14,944 bases of DNA. It comes from Anaerolineales bacterium (GTDB taxonomy: Bacteria; Chloroflexota; Anaerolineae; Anaerolineales; UBA6663). The notes under the pieces were generated by a model. It was given only the letters and a program-made list of their open reading frames with translations, did no database searches and was not told the DNA's origin. Shown in pieces: positions 6,766 through 14,144 of the stretch. Each line of letters starts with the position of its first letter. The stretch's first letter is position 1. The position numbers and the translations under genes were made by a program. The DNA is taken from NCBI GenBank assembly GCA_017999235.1, contig JAGOBN010000026.1, positions 1 through 14,944 on the forward strand, in the 5' to 3' direction.

Positions 6766-6793
6766 ATTGTATAGATAGCCGTCTATTTGTCAA
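6766..6793 (-). promoter_or_regulatory. Sigma-70-type promoter of the arsR unit
   Basis: On the minus strand a perfect consensus -35 TTGACA (6793-6788) is followed by a 16-nt spacer and the -10 TACAAT (6771-6766). Transcription would start near 6759, about 15 nt before the arsR ATG. The spacer is almost entirely occupied by the operator-like dyad, as in classical ArsR/MerR-controlled promoters. Confidence 0.8.
6771..6786 (-). promoter_or_regulatory. ArsR-type operator within the arsR promoter
   Basis: The plus-strand sequence is ATAGAT-AGCC-GTCTAT, sharing both 6-nt arms and the 4-nt spacing with the dyad at 6376-6391 while the central four bases differ. It fills the -35/-10 spacer of the arsR promoter and overlaps the -10 by one base, so occupancy would repress transcription. 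Confidence 0.75.
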
Positions 6794-6853
6794 GCCGGCC
6801 GCTGATAATGGGTGTATTTTTGTTTCGTGGTCAATTCGGTGAGCGGGCGGCTA

Positions 6854-6902
6854 ATCGACAACGGATGCGAGGCTGCTGGCCGGCCTCGCATCCGTTGTCG
6901 AT
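6854..6902. repeat. Perfect 20-bp inverted repeat (9-nt loop) upstream of the hybrid kinase
   Basis: The left arm at 6854-6873 (ATCGACAACGGATGCGAGGC) is exactly complementary to the right arm at 6883-6902, around TGCTGGCCG. No T run follows on either strand, so it is not a normal intrinsic terminator. It lies between the arsR promoter and the kinase start. It could be a stable mRNA leader hairpin, a protein-binding dyad, or a remnant of a small palindromic repeat element. Confidence 0.9.
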
Positions 6903-6992
6903 CCGCGGGCCGGCATATAGATTGGGTACTTGTACGGATACAAAGCCGGCCGGCCAGCGGCTACAGTCAGCGTGGCCGCGCGTGCGGCCGCC

Positions 6993-6998
6993 AAGGAG
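6993..6998 (+). promoter_or_regulatory. Ribosome binding site of the hybrid histidine kinase
   Basis: AAGGAG ends 11 nt before the ATG at 7010. It supports this start rather than the open-frame ATG at 6812, whose extra 66 residues have no domain character and would read through the inverted repeat. Confidence 0.7.
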
Positions 6999-7009
6999 TG
7001 CCGACCGTC

Positions 7010-10000
7010 ATGTCTGTTGAAGCCCCGGTTCCCGCTGAACCCGTCGTCGAGGCCGCCGCCCTGCGCCAGCGGGTAGCCGCCCTGGAGGCCGCCTTGGCCG
7101 AAGCGCAGGCCGAGACGGTCTGGAGCCGGCTGGCGCTGGAGTCCCTGCCGGATTTGGTGCTGGTGGCGGATTTAGAGGGCGTGATCTGGTACCTTAATGC
7201 GGCCGGCGCCGCTGTGCTTGGCCGCCGGCCGGCCGAGGTCCAGGGGCAGAACCTGCGCGCCGTCTTTGAGCCGCCGCTGTCTGAGCGGCTGGCGGCGCGT
7301 CTCCGGCAGGTGGGCGAGACCGGCCAAGTCTATCAATCGGAGGCCGCCTTCCGCCTCCCGGCCGGGCCGCGCTGGCTGCACTACCGCCTGGCGCCGGTGA
7401 CTGAGCCGCATACGGGCCGGCGCGGTTGTCTGGTGACGGCCCGGGAAGTGGCGGAGCCGCGTCCAGCCCAGGCGGCCGGCCCAACCGCCGAGGGGCATTT
7501 CCGGGCGATGTTCGAGTCCGCGCCGCTGGGCATGGTGTTGACCGATCGGCACGGCCGGATCACGCACTGCAACGCCATTTTCAGCCAAATGCTCGCCCGC
7601 CCAGCGGCGGAGCTGCTCGGCCAGGAGATCCAGGCCCTGACTCACCCGGAGGATCAGGCGGCCGACGCCCAGGCGTTCCGCGAGCTCCTGGCCGGCGCCC
7701 GGGACCATTATCGGGCCGAGAAGCGCTATCTCCGGCCCGACGGCCGGCCCTTCTGGGGCCGGGTGGCCATGACGTTCATCCGCGATGACGCCGGCCGCCC
7801 CGTCTCGGCGGTGGCGCTGGTGGAAGATATCGCCGTGCAGCGCCAGGCCCAGGCGGAGGTGGAAGCGCAGCGCAGCGAACTAGCCGCCATCTACACCAGC
7901 AGCCTGGATGCCATTGTCGTGTTCGATGACGACAGCCGCCTCCTGGAGATCAACCCGGCCGGCGCTGCCCTGGGCGGCGCGCCGCGGGCGGCTTTGCTCG
8001 GCCGGCGGCTGGACCAGATGCTCGTGGATTTTGACTGGCCGGCGGCCCTGGCCGAACTGCACCGGGCGGGTCATCAGCGGGGTGAAACGCGCCTGCGCCG
8101 CGCGGATGGCGCCGTGCGGGAGATCGAGTACGCCAGTTCCGCCAACGTCGGCGCCGGCCGCCACGTCTCCGTGGTGCATGACATCACCCATCGCAAGGCG
8201 GTCGAAACCGCGCTGCGCGAACGCACGGCCGAGCTGGAAGCGCTGTATCAGGCCAGCCGGCAGTTGAGCCAATCCTTGGAGGTGGGGGCCATCTACCGCG
8301 CTTTTCCGGATTTGCTCGGCCAGCGCGTAGCCTGTGACGCGCTGTATATTTCGACCTTCACCCCCGCGGATAATTTGATCCGCTGCGCGTTTGGCTGGCA
8401 CTGGGGCGCGGTGCTAGACACCAGCGCCCTCCCGCCGATCCCGCTGGAGCCGGAGGGCCGGGGCGCGCAGAGCATCGTCATCCGCGCCGGCCGCGCTTGG
8501 CGGCTGGATGACTATCAAGCGCAAATCCGCACCGCGCAGACCTCCTACCTGCTGGACGAAGACGGCCGCGTGTCGACGGACCCCGCCCCCGACGAAGACC
8601 GGCCGCGTTCCGCCCTGATTGTGCCGTTAATTTTGGCCGGCCAGGTAACGGGCGTCCTCCAGGTGCTGAGCTTCCGCCTGGCCGCCTACACCGACACCGA
8701 TTTGCGCTTTGCCGAGGCGCTGGCCGCGCAGCTGGCGGCGGCCCTGCACAATGCCGCCCTGTTTGCCAAGACGCAGGCGGAACTGGCGGCCCGCCAGTTG
8801 GCGGAGGCCGACCTGCGCGACTCGGAAGGCCGTTTCCGCCAATTGGCCGAAAATATCCAAGAAGTCTTTTGGCTGTATGAGCCCCTAGCCGAGCGCATGA
8901 TCTACATCAGCCCCGCCTATGAGATTATCTGGGGCCAGCCCCGCGCCAGCCTGTATGCCGCGCCGCGTTCCTTTATCAGCCGCCTCCACTTGGAGGATCA
9001 GCCCTTGCTTTCGGCGGCGCTGGCAGAGCAGGCGGCCGGCCGGACCACCGAGCGCGAGTACCGAGTGCTCCACCCGGACGGGAGTGTGCGCTGGGTGTGG
9101 GACCGCGGCTTCCCCATCATGGACGAGGCCGGCCGCGTGGTGCGGGTGGCCGGGATCGCCGCCGATATCACCGACCGCAAGCTGGCCGAGGCGGAGATCC
9201 GGGCGCTGAATACCAGTTTGGAGCACCGCGTGGCGGAACGCACGGCGGAACTGGCGGCCGTCACCCAATTGCAGCGCGCCATCCTGGACAGCGCGGACGC
9301 GGTCATCATTTCGGTTGACCTGGCCGGCCTCATCACCAGCTTCAACGCCGGCGCCGAGCGGCTGATGGGCTATGCCGCGGCCGAGGTGATCGGGCGGCTG
9401 ACGCCGCTGGCTTTGCACGATCCTGCCGAGGTGGCGGCCCGGGCGGCGGCGCTGGCGCGGGAACTGGGCCGGCCGGTGGCGCCGCTGGAGGCGCTCATGC
9501 ATGGGGTGCGCGCGACCGGCCGGGCGGAGGGCGAGTGGCAGTTGGTGCGCCGCGATGGCCGGCGCTTCCCAGCCTGGCTCACGGTTACCGGCATCCAGCA
9601 GTCGGATGGCCAACTGGCTGGTTTCCTGGGCATCGCCACCGACCTGAGCACCCGCAAGCAGATTGAAGCCGAGCTCAATGCCCAGCGGGACCTGGCCCGC
9701 CAGGTGATGGAAACCATGGAGCAGGGGCTGCTGATCTTCGATGCGGCCGGCCTGGTGGAGTACGCCAACCCGCATCTGGCCGGTTTGCTGGGCCGGCCGG
9801 CGGCGAGTCTGGTGGGCCGGTCGGCCCTGGACTTTGTGGCGCCGGAGGCGCACGCGCAGGTGCGGGCCGGCTATGCGCGGCGCCAGACCGGGGAGTCCGA
9901 CTGCTATGAGATTCCCATGCTTACCCGGGACGGCCGGCGTTTGCCCATGCTGCTCACCTCCACGCCGCGCCGGCGGGAGGGCCAGTTTATCGGCGGCATC

Positions 10001-11620
10001 GCCATCCTCACCGATCTCACCCAGATCAAAGAGGCGGAGGCGCGGCTGCGTTTCCAGGCGCAGACACTGGAAGCGGTGGAACAGGCGGTGATCGCCACCG
10101 ATTTGAGCCTGGGCGTTATCTATTGGAACCGGGCCGCCGAGCGGCTGTTTGGGTGGTCCGTGGCTGAAAGCTATGGGCAGAACATTACGGCGTTAGTGGC
10201 CGGTGATCTGGAGCCGGCGGTCATCCAGACCATTGAGACCCAGGTGCGCGGCGGCCTGGCCTGGGTGGGCGATCTGCCCTTGCGCCGCCGCGCCGCCGAC
10301 GCGTTCCATGGATTAGTGTCGGTCTCGCGGCTGACCGGCGAGGCCGGTCAGCCGCTGGGGTTTATCGCGGCAGTGGCCGATATCACCGCCCAGCGGCAGG
10401 CCGAGGCGGAACTGCGCCGCAGCCGCGATCAGCTCAGCTTCACCAACCGCGAGCTGGCCCGCGCCAACCGCCTCAAAGACGATTTTCTGGCCAGCATCAG
10501 CCACGAGCTGCGCACGCCGCTGACGGGCATCCTCGGCCTCGCGGAAGCGCTGCAGAACGGCGTCTACGGCCCGCTGGCGGACCGCCAAACCCGCACCGTG
10601 CAGTTGATCGAGGAGAGCGGCCGACACTTGTTAAATCTGATCAACGACATTCTGGACCTCTCCAAGGTGGAGGCCGGCCAGATGGTGCTGCACTGGGAGA
10701 GCTTCTCCGCCGCCGACATCTGCCAAGCCAGCCTGCGCTTGATCCGGCAGTTGGCCCAGGCCCGCCGCCAGAACGTGGAATATCACCTGGCGGCCCCGGA
10801 CCTGACCCTGCGCGGCGACGCCCGGCGCGTGAAGCAGATCCTGGTCAACCTGTTGAGCAACGCGGCCAAGTTCACGCCGGAGGCCGGCGAGTTTGGGCTG
10901 GAGGTCCAGGCTGACGCGGCGGCCGGCCAGGTGCGCTTCACGGTGTGGGATCGCGGCATCGGCATCGCCCCGGAGGACTTGCCGCGCCTGTTCCAGCCCT
11001 TTGTCCAGTTGGATGGCGGCTTGGCCCGCCAGTACGCGGGCAGCGGCCTGGGGCTGGCGCTGGTGAAGCGGCTGGCGGATTTGCACGGCGGCGGCATCAG
11101 CGTGGAGAGCGCGCCGGGCCAGGGCAGCCGCTTCACCTTGACGCTGCCGTGGAGCGAAGCGGCGTCGACGCCCGAGCCGGCCGCCGGCCTGCCGGCCGCC
11201 CCTGCGCCGGCCAGGCGCGGGTTGTTAGGCGCCGGCCGGCTGGCGCTGCTGGTGGAAGACAACGAGACGAACATCAGCGTCTTCACCGATTTCCTGCGGG
11301 TGGCGGGCTTCCAGGTGGCCGTGGCGCGGGACGGCGTGGAGGCCTTGGACCTGGCCCCGCAGCTGGCCCCGGCGGTGATCCTCATGGATATCCAGCTGCC
11401 GCGGCTGAACGGTTTAGAAGTTATCCGGCAGCTGCGGCGCCTCGCCGTGCCGGCTCCCATTCTGGCGCTGACGGCGCTGGCGATGCCCGGCGACCAGGAG
11501 CGCTGTCTGGCGGCCGGCGCCAACGCGTATCTGAGCAAGCCGGTGAGTCTGGGAGGACTGCAAGCCTGTCTGGAAGCCCTGCTCCAGGGGGCCAGCCCTG
11601 AAGGCCTGGAAGCCCGGTAA
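7010..11620 (+). CDS. Soluble hybrid sensor histidine kinase: seven PAS, one GAF, HisKA, HATPase, REC
   Basis: The product has 1536 residues with no signal peptide or membrane helix, so the sensor is probably cytosolic. Order: short coiled coil (about 10-37); PAS at about 41-145, 162-277 and 288-394; GAF (409-587); PAS at 605-724, 753-884, 896-1007 and 1015-1127; HisKA with phospho-acceptor His1165 in SHELRTPL; HATPase (about 1264-1382) with N-box VNLLSNAAKF, G1 DRGIGI and G2 GSGLGLAL; REC with acceptor Asp1460 and Lys1510. Most PAS blocks end in a DIT-type strand followed by a linker helix that passes signals onward. All kinase residues look intact. The ligands of the PAS/GAF domains cannot be read from sequence. 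It heads an operon of three further receiver-bearing genes, so phosphate could pass from Asp1460 or directly from His1165 to them. The next ATG is 14 nt downstream of the stop. Confidence 0.93.
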   Translation: MSVEAPVPAEPVVEAAALRQRVAALEAALAEAQAETVWSRLALESLPDLVLVADLEGVIWYLNAAGAAVLGRRPAEVQGQNLRAVFEPPLSERLAARLRQVGETGQVYQSEAAFRLPAGPRWLHYRLAPVTEPHTGRRGCLVTAREVAEPRPAQAAGPTAEGHFRAMFESAPLGMVLTDRHGRITHCNAIFSQMLARPAAELLGQEIQALTHPEDQAADAQAFRELLAGARDHYRAEKRYLRPDGRPFWGRVAMTFIRDDAGRPVSAVALVEDIAVQRQAQAEVEAQRSELAAIYTSSLDAIVVFDDDSRLLEINPAGAALGGAPRAALLGRRLDQMLVDFDWPAALAELHRAGHQRGETRLRRADGAVREIEYASSANVGAGRHVSVVHDITHRKAVETALRERTAELEALYQASRQLSQSLEVGAIYRAFPDLLGQRVACDALYISTFTPADNLIRCAFGWHWGAVLDTSALPPIPLEPEGRGAQSIVIRAGRAWRLDDYQAQIRTAQTSYLLDEDGRVSTDPAPDEDRPRSALIVPLILAGQVTGVLQVLSFRLAAYTDTDLRFAEALAAQLAAALHNAALFAKTQAELAARQLAEADLRDSEGRFRQLAENIQEVFWLYEPLAERMIYISPAYEIIWGQPRASLYAAPRSFISRLHLEDQPLLSAALAEQAAGRTTEREYRVLHPDGSVRWVWDRGFPIMDEAGRVVRVAGIAADITDRKLAEAEIRALNTSLEHRVAERTAELAAVTQLQRAILDSADAVIISVDLAGLITSFNAGAERLMGYAAAEVIGRLTPLALHDPAEVAARAAALARELGRPVAPLEALMHGVRATGRAEGEWQLVRRDGRRFPAWLTVTGIQQSDGQLAGFLGIATDLSTRKQIEAELNAQRDLARQVMETMEQGLLIFDAAGLVEYANPHLAGLLGRPAASLVGRSALDFVAPEAHAQVRAGYARRQTGESDCYEIPMLTRDGRRLPMLLTSTPRRREGQFIGGIAILTDLTQIKEAEARLRFQAQTLEAVEQAVIATDLSLGVIYWNRAAERLFGWSVAESYGQNITALVAGDLEPAVIQTIETQVRGGLAWVGDLPLRRRAADAFHGLVSVSRLTGEAGQPLGFIAAVADITAQRQAEAELRRSRDQLSFTNRELARANRLKDDFLASISHELRTPLTGILGLAEALQNGVYGPLADRQTRTVQLIEESGRHLLNLINDILDLSKVEAGQMVLHWESFSAADICQASLRLIRQLAQARRQNVEYHLAAPDLTLRGDARRVKQILVNLLSNAAKFTPEAGEFGLEVQADAAAGQVRFTVWDRGIGIAPEDLPRLFQPFVQLDGGLARQYAGSGLGLALVKRLADLHGGGISVESAPGQGSRFTLTLPWSEAASTPEPAAGLPAAPAPARRGLLGAGRLALLVEDNETNISVFTDFLRVAGFQVAVARDGVEALDLAPQLAPAVILMDIQLPRLNGLEVIRQLRRLAVPAPILALTALAMPGDQERCLAAGANAYLSKPVSLGGLQACLEALLQGASPEGLEAR

Positions 11621-11634
11621 ACAAGGTGGCGCCG

Positions 11635-13092
11635 ATGCCTGTAAAGAGTCTGATCTTAATCGTGGATGATGAGCCGATTGCGCGCGAGACGCTGGCCGGC
11701 CTGCTGCAAACGTCCGGCTACGACCTGGCTTTTGCGGTGGATGGGCCGGACGGTTTGGCCCAGGCGCGGGCGCTGCGTCCGGATGTCATTCTGCTGGATG
11801 TGATGATGCCGGGCCTGGATGGCTTGGAGGTGTGCCGGCGGCTGCGCGCCGATCCCCACCTGGCGGAGGTGCCGGTCTTTTTTATCACCGCGCTGGATGA
11901 CCGGGCGACGCGGCTGGCGGGTCTGCAGGCCGGCGCCGACGATTTCCTGGCCAAGCCGTTTGACAGCCTGGAACTGCAGGCGCGGCTGCAGACGGTCACG
12001 CGTCTGAATCGCTACCGCCGGCTGCTGGCGGAGCGCGCCCGCTTTGAATGGCTGGTGGCCCAGGCGGCGGAAGGGTTTGTGGCGCTGGACGCGGCCGGCG
12101 CCATCCAATACGCCAACCCGCAGGCCCGGCTCTACTTGAGCCTAGACCGAGAGCAGCTGGGCGCGGATTTTCTGGAGACCGCGCGCCGGCAATATCGATG
12201 CGAGCCGGAGGTGGTGTGGGCGGAGTGGGAGCGCCACCAGACCTTGCCGGCGCCCGCGTATTTGATCCGGCCGGAGACCATCACCGCCCGCGCCTTTTGG
12301 CTGGCGGTGGACCGGCTGCCGGCATCGCCGGCCGGCGACGCCGGCGGCACCCTGCGGCTGCGGGATGTCACCAGCCAAGTGCATAACGAACATGAGACCC
12401 GGGTTTTCCACGGCGTCATCATGCACAAGCTGCGCACGCCGCTGGTCCCGATGGTGGGCGGGCTGGAACTGATCCAGCAATTGGCCCCTACCTCGTCACC
12501 GGATGAACTGGCCTCCTTGGCCGGCATGGCGCTGACCGGCGTGCGGCGCCTGCAGGCCGAGATCGACGATATCCTCGGCTATGTGCGCGCGCCGGGGCTG
12601 GCCCAGTCGGGCGAGACGCTGCAGCTGGCGGATTGGCCGGCGCGCGTGCGAGCCGCGGCGGCGGACCTCGGCCTAGGGGAGATACAGGTCACCGTGGCCC
12701 CGGACCTGGCCGCGGATTATCTGGCGCTCTCGCCCCAAGCTATGGACATCATCCTATGGGAGCTGCTGGAAAACGCGCGCAAATTCCATCCGGCGGGCGC
12801 GCCGGCGGTGGTGATCAGCCTCACCTCCAGCGGCGCCGGCTGGGCGCGGCTGCAGGTGCAAGACGACGGCGTGACCCTCTCGCCGGAGCAAATGGCGTGG
12901 GCCTGGCGGCCGTATTTGCAGGGTGAAAAGAGCTTCACGGGCGAGACCCCGGGCATGGGGCTTGGCCTGCCGCGGGTCGCCGCGCTGATCTGGCAGGTGG
13001 GCGGCCAGGCCCGGTTGTTCAATCGCCCGGACCGGCCGGGGGTGGTGGTGGAGCTGACTGTGCCGGTGATCGGCGCCGGGAGGCTGGACTGA
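11635..13092 (+). CDS. REC-PAS-histidine kinase-like protein with atypical H-box
   Basis: The product has 485 residues from the ATG at 11635. The REC domain (about 1-125) has the acidic pocket, acceptor Asp55 in LLDVMMP, and Lys107. The linker LNRYRRLLAERARF leads to a PAS-like domain (about 138-245), then a HisKA-like segment with HKLRTPL (His264, Lys265) and a HATPase region (about 365-480). In ordinary HisKA kinases the residue after His is Glu or Asp and helps phosphotransfer; here it is Lys. The G1 box reads DDGVT rather than DxGxG, while the N-box (LLENARKFH) and G2 (GMGLGL) remain. It may be weakly active, phosphatase-biased or a regulatory pseudokinase. A GTG start at 11626 is possible, but AAGGTGG at 11623-11629 suits the ATG better. 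The stop overlaps the next start (TGATG). Confidence 0.87.
   Translation: MPVKSLILIVDDEPIARETLAGLLQTSGYDLAFAVDGPDGLAQARALRPDVILLDVMMPGLDGLEVCRRLRADPHLAEVPVFFITALDDRATRLAGLQAGADDFLAKPFDSLELQARLQTVTRLNRYRRLLAERARFEWLVAQAAEGFVALDAAGAIQYANPQARLYLSLDREQLGADFLETARRQYRCEPEVVWAEWERHQTLPAPAYLIRPETITARAFWLAVDRLPASPAGDAGGTLRLRDVTSQVHNEHETRVFHGVIMHKLRTPLVPMVGGLELIQQLAPTSSPDELASLAGMALTGVRRLQAEIDDILGYVRAPGLAQSGETLQLADWPARVRAAAADLGLGEIQVTVAPDLAADYLALSPQAMDIILWELLENARKFHPAGAPAVVISLTSSGAGWARLQVQDDGVTLSPEQMAWAWRPYLQGEKSFTGETPGMGLGLPRVAALIWQVGGQARLFNRPDRPGVVVELTVPVIGAGRLD
13079..13084 (+). promoter_or_regulatory. Ribosome binding site of the REC-HD-GYP gene
   Basis: GGGAGG lies inside the 3' end of the preceding gene, 7 nt before the ATG at 13092. 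It supports a start that overlaps the upstream stop by one base. Confidence 0.6.
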
Positions 13093-14144
13093 TGCCGGCG
13101 GTCAATCGGCTGCTGATCATTGATGATGAGCCGGTGGCGCGCGCCGCGCTGGACGGCCTGTTAAGCGGCCAGGGGTACGAACTGCACTTCGCGTCCAACG
13201 GGCTGGAGGGGCTGGCGCGGGCCGCGGAGCTGCTGCCGGACCTGGTGCTGTTGGATGTGATGATGCCGCGCCTGGACGGGTTTGAGGTCTGCCGGCAATT
13301 GCGCGCCAACCCCCAGCTGGCCGAGATGCCGGTGGTCATGGTGACGTCGCTGGATGACCGGGACTCGCGGCTGACCGGGCTGCGGGCCGGCGCCGACGAC
13401 TTCATCTCCAAACCCTTTGACCGGCTGGAACTGCAGGCCCGCGTCAGCACTATTGTGCGCCTCAACCGCTACCGGCGGCTGCTGGACGAACGCCGCCAGG
13501 TGGAGCGCTTAAACAGCGAATTGACGGTGGCCTATGACAAGACCATTGAAGGCTGGTCGCGCGCCCTGGACTTGCGCGACAAAGAGACCGAGGGCCACAG
13601 CCAGCGGGTGACCGATGTGACCATGGCCCTGGCGCGCGCCGCCGGTCTGGAGGCGGCCGCCCTGAGCCATCTGCGGCGCGGCGCGCTGCTGCATGACGTG
13701 GGCAAGCTGGGCATCCCGGATGGGATTCTGCTCAAGCCCGGCCCGCTGACCGAGGCGGAGTGGGTGGTCATGCGCCAGCACCCGGTCTATGCCTATGAAT
13801 GGCTGTGGCCCATCGAGTACCTGCGGCCGGCGCTGGACATTCCCTATTGCCACCATGAGCGCTGGGATGGCGAGGGGTATCCGCGGCGGCTGCGCGGCGA
13901 GGCGATCCCCCTGGCGGCGCGGCTGTTCGCCGTGGCCGATGTGTGGGACGCGCTGCGCTCCAACCGCCCCTACCGCGCCAGCTGGCCCAGCGAGCGGGTG
14001 CGCGCCTACTTTGAGACGGAGGCCGGCGCGCACTTTGACCCCGCGGTGGTAGACTTGTTTCTCGCCACCGATTGGACCCAATGGACGCAAACGGATGACG
14101 GACGCCAGCGCTTCGAACCCGAGCACCCTGCTGATCGTCGATGA
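13092..14144 (+). CDS. Response regulator with HD-GYP domain (probable c-di-GMP phosphodiesterase)
   Basis: The product has 350 residues. The REC domain (about 1-122) has acceptor Asp55 in LLDVMMP and Lys107 in SKPFD. The linker LNRYRRLLDERRQVERLNSEL, probably a coiled coil, leads to an HD-GYP domain (about 150-325) with the metal-binding HDVGK (His201, Asp202), IPDGILLKPG, HHERWDGEGYP (His254, His255, Glu256; Gly262-Tyr-Pro264) and VADVWDAL. These are the residues needed to hydrolyse c-di-GMP, so an active phosphodiesterase is likely. In the usual HPxxG motif the Gly is replaced by Tyr (HPVYAY). It is the clearest effector output of the operon: phosphorylation of Asp55 would tune c-di-GMP levels. 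The last 50 nt overlap the following gene. Confidence 0.94.
   Translation: MPAVNRLLIIDDEPVARAALDGLLSGQGYELHFASNGLEGLARAAELLPDLVLLDVMMPRLDGFEVCRQLRANPQLAEMPVVMVTSLDDRDSRLTGLRAGADDFISKPFDRLELQARVSTIVRLNRYRRLLDERRQVERLNSELTVAYDKTIEGWSRALDLRDKETEGHSQRVTDVTMALARAAGLEAAALSHLRRGALLHDVGKLGIPDGILLKPGPLTEAEWVVMRQHPVYAYEWLWPIEYLRPALDIPYCHHERWDGEGYPRRLRGEAIPLAARLFAVADVWDALRSNRPYRASWPSERVRAYFETEAGAHFDPAVVDLFLATDWTQWTQTDDGRQRFEPEHPADRR

Noticed and set aside
6917..6922. Third ATAGAT operator copy before the kinase
   Set aside because: Only one arm is present; the expected GTCTAT four bases on is replaced by TACTTG.
6812..7009. 66-residue N-terminal extension of the hybrid kinase
   Set aside because: It has no domain character and crosses the 20-bp inverted repeat, whereas AAGGAG precedes the ATG at 7010.
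8885..9853. 322-codon minus-strand open frame inside the hybrid kinase
   Set aside because: Antisense shadow typical of GC-rich DNA; no recognisable domain and no ribosome binding site.
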